A DNA stretch of 64,000 nucleotides, from NCBI RefSeq assembly GCF_043099315.1, contig NZ_CP170748.1, one strand, 5' to 3'. Origin of the DNA: Chlorogloeopsis fritschii (GTDB lineage Bacteria > Cyanobacteriota > Cyanobacteriia > Cyanobacteriales > Nostocaceae). Of this stretch, positions 25,173 through 34,873 are shown one piece after another. Each line of letters begins with the position of its first letter. The first letter of the stretch is position 1. Below the pieces are notes generated by a model. It ran no database searches and was not told where the DNA came from. It saw only the letters and a list, made by a program, of their open reading frames with translations. Both the position numbers and the translations under genes were made by a program.

Positions 25173-25657
25173 TGAAGTAAGTTCTGACGATAGGTTTCAT
25201 TGCCCGTTAGTTTTGCGATCGCACCAGCAATAAATCGAGCGCAGCGTTCTGGCTGGGATGAAACTTGTTCCTCGGCAAATCGCACCACCACCCAATTAGC
25301 ATCAACGAAACACTTGTTGCGATAGTCGTCCTGCCCGATGCAGTGGGTAGGCTCTCCTGTTGAAAACGAGATAGGTTCATCAACCTCCACATCCAGATGG
25401 AGTCCAGTAGTTGGTTCAACAATGAGAAAGTCAGCCGTGTAGTGCAAATCATGCCCCGGCGGCAACATTTTCTGTTGGGGGAAAACTGCATCACCAAAAT
25501 AATGCTTCAAGACATTCTCAAATAGCTTCTCACTCGCTCCCACAGCCACATCACCCGTACCCGAAGGTACAATCACGGGGGCGAATTTCTTATCCCGTAC
25601 CAATTGAGGAACAAACACCTGGGGAAAGGATGGAACTGGTTTAGATAATTTAGACAT
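25139..25657 (-). CDS. PD-(D/E)xK nuclease-like protein (DUF559-like), C-terminus altered
   Basis: YTADFLIVEPTTGLHLDVEVDE supplies an Asp and an E-x-D/E core. It is followed by DDYRNKCFVDANWVVVRFAEEQV, typical of DUF559/Vsr-like restriction-fold proteins that recognise or cut DNA. The start ATG 25657 (MSKLSKPVPSF) is clear. The last dozen residues (HLTLSPSRLRL) are encoded by the right end of the IS605-type element, so the original C-terminus has been replaced. The group II intron begins about 22 bases upstream of its start. Confidence 0.65.
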   Translation of the reverse strand: MSKLSKPVPSFPQVFVPQLVRDKKFAPVIVPSGTGDVAVGASEKLFENVLKHYFGDAVFPQQKMLPPGHDLHYTADFLIVEPTTGLHLDVEVDEPISFSTGEPTHCIGQDDYRNKCFVDANWVVVRFAEEQVSSQPERCARFIAGAIAKLTGNETYRQNLLHLTLSPSRLRL

Positions 25658-25679
25658 AGTTAGTCAAAAGTGTGAGTTA

Positions 25680-27309
25680 ACCTAAGCCGGAGAGTCACCT
25701 CTCCGACTTGGCTTCAAAACCGGACTTAAACTTTTCAGGTTATCCGGCTCCTCTCCAACTTGGCTCATTGTCATGGGTACTAATTTTGTGGTTTATCCCT
25801 TAAGCCGTGTGCCTGGTCGTGGCAGTGACGGTGTAGCAAAGCCAGGTTTTCCCGTTTATTGTTGTTGTGATTTCCATCGCAATGATGAATCTCTGTTAGA
25901 TCTTCTGGCATGAAATCGAGTCCACAGTAGGAGCATTTACCTTTTTGGGTTTTAAGAAGAGAAGAGACTAGCGGGGGTATTCCTGGATAGGTTCCTCTTC
26001 TTTTGCTCCAGTATGTCCAGTCACCGTCGAAGGGTGATTTGTCTCCCTTGACTCTGACGTGTCTGACTATTGGGGTTTCCGAGTGTTTTCGCAGTTTGGT
26101 TCCGCTTTTTGCTTGGAATACCCATCCTCCACCCCGATCTACTGCCCAGTAGCGTGAGATTGCTTCTCGACTGTTGAGATGAGGGTGTCTGCGTTTTGCC
26201 CAGTGGATCAACTTATAAAAAAGTCGGTCGTATAGAGATGAGAATATATCTTTACTGACTACGGTTGAGTAGTAATTGCACCAGCCAATGATAATTGGAT
26301 TCAGGCAGTTAATTAAGTCTTCCTGCTTTCCTGCCGAGAATTGTGTTACCACGTTTCTCAGTTTAGCTGAGTGTTGATTTTCACTCTTTTTACTGGGTTT
26401 GATGATGGTCTTGTATCCTCTTTTGGATGAGTATTTCCCAACTGGATATTGTCTCACATTGAATCCCAAAAAATTAAATCCAGCTTTGCCATTTAGGGTG
26501 TGGCTGAGATTTGTTTTTTCGGGTTTGAGTTCAAGACCGATGCCTTTTAGCCAATTCTCGATAACATATTTAGCTCGTTCTATGTCTGACTCATTGTTGG
26601 CAAATGCTACAAAATCGTCAGCATATCTAACTAATAGGATGGTGGGTCTTGTTTTGGTTCCGATTTGATGAACCTGTTCTTCCAATCCATGTAGAGCTAT
26701 ATTCGCTAAAAGTGGCGAAATTACTCCGCCTTGTGGCGTACCAGCTTCTATTGGTTGAAAAACACCATCCATGACTCCACATTTTAACCATCCTCTGAGA
26801 ATTCTTTGGATGATTGGTGGAGCCTTTGTTTTTCTGAGTAAGGCTTGATGCGATATATTATCAAAACATCCGGCTATATCTGCATCTTTCTGATATTTAC
26901 TGCGGTTAGGGTTCTACTTTGAGCCGGGTTTATTTGAGAGTGGTTCTTGGTCACAGGATGAAGTGCCAAGCTCGTATAATCCTTTACCTTTTGGTTGCGG
27001 TGTATCAGCCTGTTTCACCGCTTCGCCGTGACGACCCTTAAATCGTAGATTCCTGTTCGTACCCAATATACAGCTTGCTAGACGGGATTCCAGAGTAGGC
27101 TTCCAGTTACCGCCGTTTAATCCCGCTTCAGGCGTTGATGGCTAGTCGCGAACCTGGGGATTACGCTTTCACTCCACCACTTGGAGGGAGGGGCTTTCAC
27201 CCTCATCAGAAATCAGTTGTTAAGGTAGTTGTCTTGATTGTGACATCATAGACAGTGTTCCTTCCCCCTAATCCCCCAGGTATTCTGGTTTCTAGGGAAC
27301 GTGTCGCAC
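25680..27309 (-). mobile_element. Group II intron with an internal deletion
   Basis: The minus strand begins GTGCGACAC at 27309, a typical 5' end, and ends near 25680 after DVI. Domain V (25716-25750, minus) has GAGCCGGAT and the closing ...GTCCGG strand with a GAAA tetraloop. A DVI hairpin with an unpaired A follows (25680-25714). The 5' part contains GAGGGTGAAAGCCC-type domain I text. The encoded reverse transcriptase lacks its first domains, so the element has lost several hundred bases internally. Confidence 0.7.
25780..26913 (-). pseudogene. ltrA: Group II intron reverse transcriptase/maturase, N-terminally truncated
   Basis: The frame includes DADIAGCFDNISHQ (RT domain 3), AGTPQGGVISPLLANI (domain 4), RYADDFVAF with the catalytic YADD (domain 5), a maturase X domain and a C-terminal HNH nuclease (CSYCGLDF, then EIHHCDGNHNNN). 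A TAG stop at 26914-26916 closes the frame upstream, and RT domains 0-2 are missing. The best start in the remaining frame (ATG 26772) lies inside domain 3. It cannot make a full maturase. Confidence 0.8.
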
Positions 27310-27543
27310 CATCCTCCCGACGCTAGCTCTGCGATTATGGCGCGGGACACAAGCGCGATTGAAGTTAAATAATAGCCTCTAACTTCACAAATTACTTAAA
27401 CATTAAATAGTTTATATCCAGTCTTACAGTCATATTGAAGTTGTGAAAACCAACTAATATTGGATATTTTTTAGAACTAAAATTAGATGCCAAATCTTGA
27501 GTAGATAGGGGAAAATGCGCTCTTATACACGTTAAATCGAGCT
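26914..27543. other. Intron 5' region and leader of the conjugation locus
   Basis: 26914-27309 is the 5' RNA part of the group II intron (minus). 27310-27543 is AT-rich and non-coding, and must hold the promoter of the AAA ATPase gene at 27544. No terminator was identified. Confidence 0.5.
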
Positions 27544-29175
27544 ATGTACAGCTTCCAGATACTCGAAGGGCTGATTCAAGAGGAATACCCTCTCATCGGC
27601 TGCGAATCTCCCCTCCAAGAAAGACTGCGCCTACTAGTGCATATCACCCAGTTCTGCCAGAACACCAACCGCAAGTGCTATCTGTGGAACTTGGGGGAAG
27701 AAGCTATCAAAGAACTGACAATCAAAGACTCAAAACTAGCAATCAGAGGTTTTGCTGAATACACGCCCAAGCCAAGATACAATAAAGAAGATTATTTTCA
27801 CGTACTCAGCTTTTGGAAAGAATACCAGGAAAGCGGCGTTCTAATTATCGAGAATATATACCCTTGGATTAAGGAAAATAGCCCAAAAGAAACTGATTTT
27901 TTCTTAGTATCCGAGTGGATTAAATCTTCACTAATTAATATCAAACTTTACAATCAAAATACTGGTAAAATTGCCCTAATTCTAGGAGCAACTGCTGATA
28001 TTAGTAGCGATATTGCCGCCGAGATTCTTATCTGGAAACAAGATTTACCTGACGTTAGCGAAATCATCAATTCACTTACTCAAGCAGGCGTATTACCCCC
28101 AGAATACACAAAAATAGATGTCCTCACAGTAGCAAATGCTGGGATGGGGTTGTACATATCAGATATACTCAATCTACTCAAGGAAGTTAGAAAAACCACC
28201 GACTTCATTAACTCAGAAGAAGTAGCGATCGCTCTCCTCAAACAAAAAATCCAACTCCTCAACCGCCTCTACGATATTGAGTTCCTACCCCCACCCAAAG
28301 TCCAACTGGGTGGGTTAGAACTCATGCAAGAATCATTCAAAAAGTTTAAGCGCCTCCTGACCCCTGGCGCCAAACAATACAACTTGCGCGTACCAAAAGG
28401 TATTATGCTAGTGGGACCACCGGGGACGGGAAAATCCCACTCCGCGAAAGCCTGCTCGCAAAATATGGGTATTCCCCTCATCATGGTTGATTGGGGTAAT
28501 TTCCGCAGTTTTGGCAATCAAGCCGAAATTAAACTCGAACGCCTGCTAAAAGTAGCAGATAAATTGTCACAAATAATACTGTATTTTGACGACTTTGATA
28601 AGGGTTTTGCCGGGGATGATGACCTAGCCAAACGCCTTGCAGGTAAGCTTTTAACCTGGATGCAGGAAAGAACAAGCGACGTGCTAGTGATTGCCTCTGT
28701 CAACCGCATGGAATGGTTGCCACCGGAACTTACCCGCGCCGGACGCTTCGACTACCTGTTCAAGGTAGACCTGCCTAACAATGGGGAAAGATATACTATC
28801 TTCAAGCTGCACGCTGCCCGATTTGACGAGCGCTTCCGCAATGGCGGCGATCCCTGGAGCGAAGAAGAGTGGCGCAGAATCCTCAAAGCTACCAATAGAT
28901 GTGTGGGTGCTGAAATTCAGACAATTGTAGAACGCGCCGCCAGCACTATATTCTGCTCAACAGTAAAAGAAGATATCTACTCAGAAGAAAAACTTCCCCC
29001 ACTCAAACTAACCATTGAAGCATTACTCGAAGAACGCCGTCAAATTAACCCTCTCGCCCTGAGGGAAGCTGACACAGTTGAGTCGATGCGTAACAAAGCT
29101 GACCAACAAGCTTTACCTAGCTCACCTCTCGATTCGTCGCGCTTTGCCGTTGGTAACATCGATATTTTTGGTTAG
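27544..29175 (+). CDS. AAA ATPase, Ycf46-like
   Basis: This 543-residue protein has a 270-residue N-terminal domain and then one AAA+ module: Walker A GPPGTGKSHSAKA, Walker B ILYFDDFDKGF (DD where many AAA have DE), sensor 1 VIASVNRMEWL, and the RAGRFD arginine-finger box. The architecture is that of Ycf46/YjoB-type AAA proteins, common in cyanobacteria. The function there is unknown, and plasmid copies precede transfer genes. It is the first gene of the + strand conjugation block. Start ATG 27544. Confidence 0.8.
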   Translation: MYSFQILEGLIQEEYPLIGCESPLQERLRLLVHITQFCQNTNRKCYLWNLGEEAIKELTIKDSKLAIRGFAEYTPKPRYNKEDYFHVLSFWKEYQESGVLIIENIYPWIKENSPKETDFFLVSEWIKSSLINIKLYNQNTGKIALILGATADISSDIAAEILIWKQDLPDVSEIINSLTQAGVLPPEYTKIDVLTVANAGMGLYISDILNLLKEVRKTTDFINSEEVAIALLKQKIQLLNRLYDIEFLPPPKVQLGGLELMQESFKKFKRLLTPGAKQYNLRVPKGIMLVGPPGTGKSHSAKACSQNMGIPLIMVDWGNFRSFGNQAEIKLERLLKVADKLSQIILYFDDFDKGFAGDDDLAKRLAGKLLTWMQERTSDVLVIASVNRMEWLPPELTRAGRFDYLFKVDLPNNGERYTIFKLHAARFDERFRNGGDPWSEEEWRRILKATNRCVGAEIQTIVERAASTIFCSTVKEDIYSEEKLPPLKLTIEALLEERRQINPLALREADTVESMRNKADQQALPSSPLDSSRFAVGNIDIFG

Positions 29176-29237
29176 CGATCGCATACATCAAGTTCTTTTT
29201 CTAGCCACTTTACCACTTTATTTATCTAAGAAGGATT

Positions 29238-29780
29238 ATGGAAGTCACAAGACAAACAACTCAAACCAGTACTCAAACAAAAGGCGCACAAACTTCAGAG
29301 AAAAGCTTGTTCCTCAAAATTCTTAATATTGCCGGGCCAATTGCCGGTTTTACTGCTGCCCTCTCACCCTTACCATACTACTTTTGGACTCGCCAACCCC
29401 AGTATCTATCGATTGGTGCAACCTTTACCAGCAACAATCAAACAGTTCAACTCGAACTAGCAGACGATAGAAAAGAATATAACCACGGACTCAAATTTCG
29501 TAACTCGATTCCCAATAATCACGGAATGTTATTTGTACTCGACAAACCTGAAAAAGTAAAACTTTGGATGAAGGATACTTACATCCCACTAGACATGATA
29601 TTTCTCAAAGATGGAAAAATTAAAAATATCGTCAGAAATACACCTCCTTGCAAAACTGAAGAATGTCCTAAATACAGTTCAATTCACCCTGTAAATCAAG
29701 TAATTGAATTACCTGCTGGTAGTGCAGATTCTTTAGGACTAAAAATTGGTAAATATATCGAAATAAATTTCAACAAGTAA
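29238..29780 (+). CDS. DUF192-family exported protein
   Basis: A DUF192 domain covers residues 60-178: VQLELADDRKEYNHGLKFR, GMLFVLDKPEKVKLWMKDTY, then IPLDMIFLKDGKIKNI and a C-terminal LPAGSADSLGLKIG. The N-terminus has a basic stretch followed by IAGPIAGFTAALSPLPYYFW, a single membrane anchor, so the domain probably faces the periplasm. ATG 29238 has AAGGA upstream. DUF192 members have no established activity; the fold is a double-psi-like barrel. It is a normal-length, intact gene before the T4SS genes. Confidence 0.8.
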   Translation: MEVTRQTTQTSTQTKGAQTSEKSLFLKILNIAGPIAGFTAALSPLPYYFWTRQPQYLSIGATFTSNNQTVQLELADDRKEYNHGLKFRNSIPNNHGMLFVLDKPEKVKLWMKDTYIPLDMIFLKDGKIKNIVRNTPPCKTEECPKYSSIHPVNQVIELPAGSADSLGLKIGKYIEINFNK

Positions 29781-30121
29781 TCTATCTGTTTCTCCTAAAA
29801 AAGAATAAAAATAAAACATTCAATCCCTCAAAATATTTATTTGAGGGATTTTTACTTTGCTTAAAGATAGTTTTGAAATAAATTTTTAGCTTTGTCAATC
29901 TAACTAGCATTTAAATTTGCTTTAACACTTTGTAGGCAAAAATAGCATCAAAACTTAAACAATTAATCTGATGTATCAAAATTATTGTCCCTCATAGAAT
30001 AAACACATAAGCAACAAAGCTTTCCAGATTTTAATCAAACCCTAGAAGTGAACTGGAAAGAAAATCTCTGCGACGGCTTCTCTCAAGATAAAAGCAATTC
30101 TAATCCCATAATTTCACCCAT
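29781..30121. other. Intergenic, terminator and promoter side of the T4SS operon
   Basis: A terminator lies at 29822-29853. The remaining 270 bases are AT-rich and must contain the promoter of the VirB2-like gene. No other feature was recognised. Confidence 0.5.
29822..29853 (+). terminator. Rho-independent terminator after DUF192
   Basis: AATCCCTCAAA and TTTGAGGGATT form an 11-bp perfect stem with a short loop, followed by TTT. It separates the ATPase/DUF192 unit from the VirB operon. Confidence 0.8.
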
Positions 30122-30724
30122 ATGAGAACATACTACGAATCCGAATTTGGAAACGATCGCGTTAAGAGCTATGAGGAAGAATACGAATATCCCACTCAGA
30201 TCCACCGCAAAAAGCGCAATTGGAAAGAAAACGCCAGCATCGCCGGACTGATGGCAGTTGGTACTGGCTTGATGATTGCAGATATCTCCATCCACCACAT
30301 GGTAATGGCATCGCTCGCGTTTGCAACTGGTATTGTAGCTTTACTGCCCAAGGAAGCGAACAGCCTACTTTCCAACTTCGAGCGTATGCAGCGCAAGTAT
30401 GGTATTAATATCTATACTGTCCTGTTCTGCTTGGTAGGTGCAGTATTTATGTTGGATATCGCCGCTGCACCCGCAAACGCTCAGTTCATGCAAAACGCAG
30501 AAGACTTTTTCACAGAGTATTTTACAGGTGTTAACGAAGACATTATTAGATACGTATTTGCAGTACTGCGCGGTTTGTTCCTAATTTACCTTGGTATTGG
30601 TCTCATTCGGGTCGTTCAAGCTGCTAGAAACGACGAAGATTGGCAAACAATCGCCCGCACACCAATTATCGTTGCCCTCACAGTTGTAGTTGGAGACTTG
30701 CTCGCAGGACTGGTAACAGGCTGA
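30122..30724 (+). CDS. VirB2-like pilin candidate
   Basis: The C-terminal part has a signal-like helix ending AAAPANAQF, with the ANA-Q cleavage site expected for a pilin, and two further helices (VFAVLRGLFLIYLGIGLI and TPIIVALTVVVGDLLAGLV). The roughly 115-residue mature region matches TrbC/VirB2 pilin size. The N-terminal 115 residues are longer than usual and carry two extra helices. As the first gene before VirB3- and VirB4-like genes, the position supports pilin. It is preceded by no close gene. Confidence 0.55.
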   Translation: MRTYYESEFGNDRVKSYEEEYEYPTQIHRKKRNWKENASIAGLMAVGTGLMIADISIHHMVMASLAFATGIVALLPKEANSLLSNFERMQRKYGINIYTVLFCLVGAVFMLDIAAAPANAQFMQNAEDFFTEYFTGVNEDIIRYVFAVLRGLFLIYLGIGLIRVVQAARNDEDWQTIARTPIIVALTVVVGDLLAGLVTG

Positions 30725-30727
30725 GGA

Positions 30728-30769
30728 GCCACTCGTCAAAAAAGCCACTACACGAGTGGCACTTTTTTG
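30728..30769 (+). terminator. Hairpin after the pilin-like gene
   Basis: GCCACTCGT and ACGAGTGGC form a perfect 9-bp stem, followed by ACTTTTTTG. Placed four bases after the stop, it may raise the amount of pilin mRNA over that of later genes. Confidence 0.7.
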
Positions 30770-30820
30770 AAGTGTGCCACTCATTTTAAATTCAAAAACT
30801 GACTTTTGCCCTTCGTAATC

Positions 30821-31141
30821 ATGACAAGAGTTCGGGAATTTCGTACCGTTAACCGTGTATTGGGAAACCAACCACGCCTCGGGCCATTCCCTGCCGACCA
30901 AGTTGTTCCTTGGAGTGCGATCGCCCTCATCTCCTACATGGTAGTCAAAGGCTTTATGCAACAGTCTTGGCTTGCAACAGGAATAGTAAGCGCTTGGGGA
31001 TGGGCAACCTGGTGGACAGCATCTTCCAATAAAGCCTTTTTCGGTAAGTTTATCGGTACACCCCGCATCGTTCGGGGATACAAACCCTTCGTATCGCTAG
31101 TTAATCCCCCCCAACCAGAACCAAGAAAAAAACGCAAATAA
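30821..31141 (+). CDS. VirB3-like small membrane protein
   Basis: ATG at 30821 (MTRVREFRTVNRVLG) gives 106 residues. There are two helices, SAIALISYMVVKGFM and ATGIVSAWGWATWWTA, and a basic Pro-rich C-terminal tail. Its size, topology and place immediately before the VirB4-like ATPase suit VirB3, though primary sequence similarity is weak by nature for this family. Confidence 0.5.
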   Translation: MTRVREFRTVNRVLGNQPRLGPFPADQVVPWSAIALISYMVVKGFMQQSWLATGIVSAWGWATWWTASSNKAFFGKFIGTPRIVRGYKPFVSLVNPPQPEPRKKRK

Positions 31142-31178
31142 TCTTTCTCTCTTAAGAAATATTAACGCTTAGATAGCT

Positions 31179-34061
31179 ATGATTTCGAGTAAAGAAAAGC
31201 CAACTAAAAATAAAGAAAAAATTGGCAGAAAATCCCTCAATACCGAACAACTGGGAGTAGTCAAAAACCTCACTCCGTTTGAAGACATCACTCACTTGGC
31301 CGGAATTGCAAGCATCTCACTTGCTGGTCGTAAAGATATCGGTGCGTTAATTCTTAAAAAGAAAGAAGATATTCAAGTTCGCTTCTGTTTCGACATTCAG
31401 GGAATTCACCCATCCCTACCCGAAGAACAAATTGTACCTATATTCGAGAACATCGAAGGAGGACTCAAAGAATTACCGGAACGCGAAACCCTGACCATTC
31501 ACATGGGTTCGTTCACTGATGATACAGCAAGACAGCAAGAACTAAGGAAAATTGAGTCATCATGCAACCTCGAACAGCTAACCCTTCTAATTAGGTCAGA
31601 ACGCCTGCGTGCAAGAGAACTCACGCAAGCAGGGGTACGCAAGAACAAATTTCTCCGCTTCTGGTGTACTTACACAGTACTTGCAACCGAGGATACTAAA
31701 AGTAACGACCCTATCGAAAAAGCTATTAAGCAACTGCAAACCTACTGGCAACAATTTACTGGAGAGATTCATTCAGTTAGACACCAACGTATCGAAACTA
31801 TCCTCCGCGATAGCTTCACATCCGGGTTCCAAATGTGGGAGCAAATTATCGCTAACACAATGGGTCTATCAACAAAAGTACTTACAGCAGGTGACATTTG
31901 GGAAGTTATTTGGAAACAGTTTAACCACTCAGAACCAATCTCCATCCCCAACCCTATTATCCTCAATGACGAGGGACTTAGAGAAGAACAAACCAGCGAC
32001 TTCCACATCAGACACCTCGTACTGGAAAAGGAACAGTCTGTTCCTTTTGTTGATCGCGCTTGGGTAAAACTCCAAGACAAGTACATCGGCGTACTTCAGT
32101 TCAGCGAAAAACCGCAAGGCTGGATAGCTGAATACGACCAACTACGATATCTCTGGGAAGTCCTCTCTCGCGAAAAAATCTCCGACACCGAAATTATTTG
32201 CCAACTTAGCAAAGCCAACCAATCGCTTGCCAAAACAGCGGTTCAAAGAATAACTAAACAGTCAATTACATCATCCGCTATGTCTGCGGACAAAGGCAGC
32301 ATCGATGTCAAAGCCAACATGAACATCGAAGAAGCTGTCAAAGCCCAAGAAACCATGCTCAGAGGGTCTATCCCCATCCACACCGCCCTTGTATTTTGTA
32401 TCCATAGTCACACACGTCAACAACTAGACGAAGCTTGCAAATATCTTTCCAGTTGCTTCAAAAGACCTGCGGTAGTAGAACGAGAACTCGAATATGCATG
32501 GAAAACTTGGTTTCAAACTACTCCAATTATTTGGGAAAATCTACTTACCAAACCCATTAACCGCAGACTCCCCTACTTCTCATCTGAAGTACCCGGACTC
32601 ATGCCCCTGGTACGTACAGCCACGGGTGATAAATCCGGATTTGAGCTAATCGCCTCAGAAGGAGGAACACCAGTCCACCTCGACTTGTACAACCAGCATA
32701 AAAACTTAGCTGTCTTCGGTACCACTAGGGCTGGTAAATCGGTACTAGTTGCCGGATTGCTTACACCAGCCCTTGCTCAGGGTATTCCCGTTATTGCCCT
32801 TGACTATCCCAAACCCGACGGTAGTTCGACATTTACAGATTACACGCAATTTTTTGGAGAAGAGGGTGCGTATTTTGACATTAGTAAAGAGGCAAACAAC
32901 CTATTCGAGATTCCCGATTTAAGAGGGTATGAACCTGAAGTAATTAAAGAGCGAATGACCGATTTCAAGGAATTCTTGAAATCAACTTTAATAACAATGG
33001 TGCTGGGGACAAATCCCCTAGGGGTTAGTCCCATCATGATATCAAATATTGAAAGTGTAATTACCCTTAGTCTTGAGACTTTCTTCAATGACGACGATAT
33101 CAAATTGCGGTACAAACTTGCACTTGAATCAGGAGTAGGCACGCAAGAATGGAATGATATCCCAACACTCCAAGACTTTTATAATTTTTGTTCTCCCGGT
33201 TATATCAAACTCGATTCAATTACTAATAATTCAACCGAAATATTAGGTGCACTCGACCAAGTTAGACTGCGATTAAAGTTCTGGCTAAATAACCGAGTTG
33301 GTCAATCTATCGCCCGTCCATCTAGCTTCAGAACTGATGCAAAGTTACTTGTATTTGCTTTACGTTCGTTATCATCAGAAGCTGATGCAGCAGTACTGGC
33401 ACTATCAGCATATGCAGCTGCATTGAGAAGGGCATTATCAAGTCCAAAAAGTATCTTCTTCCTGGACGAAGCGCCGATTTTGTTCTCCTTTGAGTCAATT
33501 GCCGAGCTAATTGGTCGCCTGTGCGCTAATGGTGCAAAAGCTGGTATTAGAGTAATTTTATCGGCACAAGAACCTGAAAGTATCTACCAAAGTAAGTCTG
33601 CTCCCAAGATTTTTGCTAACCTCACAACTCGTCTTATTGGTCGGATTCAAACATCAGCAGTAGAGCCATTTATAGTAAGATTCAAATATCCCAATGAAAT
33701 CATCTCTCGCAACAGCACGGAAGCATTTTTTCCCAAACAAGAAAGTATTTATTCGCAGTGGTTGCTCGACGACAACGGTAAACTTACCTTCTGTCGATAT
33801 TACCCTGCTTATTGCTTACTTGCAGCAGTAGCAAACAACCCCAACGAGCAAGAATTACGTACCTTATATCTCAATAAATATAAAGATAATCCCATGTTGG
33901 GAATGGTGAAATTCTCCGAAGCATACGTGCAGATGATTCGTAAAGAAGAACCAACAGCAGAAACCAAAGAACTATTAAATTCAAATAATAAAAAACCAGT
34001 ACTAAAAGTACAAACTCCAGAAGAAAAAACATTAGACGAAAACTCTAAACAAGTGGCTTAA
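31179..34061 (+). CDS. virB4: VirB4/TraC-like T4SS ATPase
   Basis: This 960-residue protein has an N-terminal pilus-assembly domain and a C-terminal ATPase: Walker A VFGTTRAGKSVLVAG, Walker B IFFLDEAPILF, then RVILSAQEPESIYQ typical of VirB4. It would drive pilin assembly and substrate transfer from the inner membrane. It begins 38 bases after the VirB3-like gene. The frame is intact and length is normal for cyanobacterial VirB4. Confidence 0.9.
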   Translation: MISSKEKPTKNKEKIGRKSLNTEQLGVVKNLTPFEDITHLAGIASISLAGRKDIGALILKKKEDIQVRFCFDIQGIHPSLPEEQIVPIFENIEGGLKELPERETLTIHMGSFTDDTARQQELRKIESSCNLEQLTLLIRSERLRARELTQAGVRKNKFLRFWCTYTVLATEDTKSNDPIEKAIKQLQTYWQQFTGEIHSVRHQRIETILRDSFTSGFQMWEQIIANTMGLSTKVLTAGDIWEVIWKQFNHSEPISIPNPIILNDEGLREEQTSDFHIRHLVLEKEQSVPFVDRAWVKLQDKYIGVLQFSEKPQGWIAEYDQLRYLWEVLSREKISDTEIICQLSKANQSLAKTAVQRITKQSITSSAMSADKGSIDVKANMNIEEAVKAQETMLRGSIPIHTALVFCIHSHTRQQLDEACKYLSSCFKRPAVVERELEYAWKTWFQTTPIIWENLLTKPINRRLPYFSSEVPGLMPLVRTATGDKSGFELIASEGGTPVHLDLYNQHKNLAVFGTTRAGKSVLVAGLLTPALAQGIPVIALDYPKPDGSSTFTDYTQFFGEEGAYFDISKEANNLFEIPDLRGYEPEVIKERMTDFKEFLKSTLITMVLGTNPLGVSPIMISNIESVITLSLETFFNDDDIKLRYKLALESGVGTQEWNDIPTLQDFYNFCSPGYIKLDSITNNSTEILGALDQVRLRLKFWLNNRVGQSIARPSSFRTDAKLLVFALRSLSSEADAAVLALSAYAAALRRALSSPKSIFFLDEAPILFSFESIAELIGRLCANGAKAGIRVILSAQEPESIYQSKSAPKIFANLTTRLIGRIQTSAVEPFIVRFKYPNEIISRNSTEAFFPKQESIYSQWLLDDNGKLTFCRYYPAYCLLAAVANNPNEQELRTLYLNKYKDNPMLGMVKFSEAYVQMIRKEEPTAETKELLNSNNKKPVLKVQTPEEKTLDENSKQVA

Positions 34062-34095
34062 ATTAACTGCCACATCCATAACTAGTAAGTAAATT

Positions 34096-34842
34096 ATGAA
34101 ACAAAAATTAAAGCTCAAATCCAAGCAAGGATTAATTATTGGGTCGATAATTGGGATAATTACCCTGATTGGATCTGCACCTAGTTACGCATTCTCAATC
34201 GAAGATTTCTTTAATGAAATTTTGGGCGAACTCAATAGCTATTTTGAAGAAACTAAAAACGAACTCACCGCCGCAATAAATGAAAGTTGGGGTGGACTCA
34301 AAAATGAGGCTAAAACTGCTACTACTAACTCGACTGGCAGTATGGGTATGCCCGATCCAGTAAACTCAGCCGACAAGCTCAAAGAGCAACTCAAACAAAA
34401 GGGTTTCTGGAACGAAAGCAATACCGTTGAGGGTGCAGTATCGGCAGCAAACGAACTAGAGCGCGAAACCACCCGCGCCACAGTTGAAAGTGTCCTGGGA
34501 GAGCAAGGGCAGGAACGTACCAAAAAGGAAATTGAAGCAACCCAACAAACTGTAGCCGAGGCAAAAGAACTCGCGGAATCTGCACAAACAATGGATGCTT
34601 CACAAAACATCCTCAAGGTAATTGCAGCCCAAAACTCACAAATTGTTTCAATGTTGGGACAATCCCGTACTGACGGACTGCAAGCACGACACGATGCCCA
34701 GCAAACTAACCTGATGCTCAGTCAAATTGCTGAACAAAATGCTGCTGCAAGACAAAGAGAAAATGTAAATCTTGACGCGCTGTCCAGTCAATTAATGGAA
34801 ATATCTGGTTACAGCAATCTTAGATCAACAGCGGTGGAATAA
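34096..34842 (+). CDS. VirB5/TrbJ-like exported helical protein
   Basis: A signal peptide (residues 1-32) ends at SAPSYAF. After it come long helices with heptads (ELERETTRATVESVLGEQ, then QTNLMLSQIAEQNAAARQRE) and no catalytic motif. The order B4 - coiled-coil periplasmic protein - B6-like matches TrbJ/VirB5, which lies at the pilus tip or in the stalk. The assignment rests on position and topology. Confidence 0.5.
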   Translation: MKQKLKLKSKQGLIIGSIIGIITLIGSAPSYAFSIEDFFNEILGELNSYFEETKNELTAAINESWGGLKNEAKTATTNSTGSMGMPDPVNSADKLKEQLKQKGFWNESNTVEGAVSAANELERETTRATVESVLGEQGQERTKKEIEATQQTVAEAKELAESAQTMDASQNILKVIAAQNSQIVSMLGQSRTDGLQARHDAQQTNLMLSQIAEQNAAARQRENVNLDALSSQLMEISGYSNLRSTAVE

Positions 34843-34873
34843 CCTACAAATCATCTCTTAGTTTTTCTAAGAG

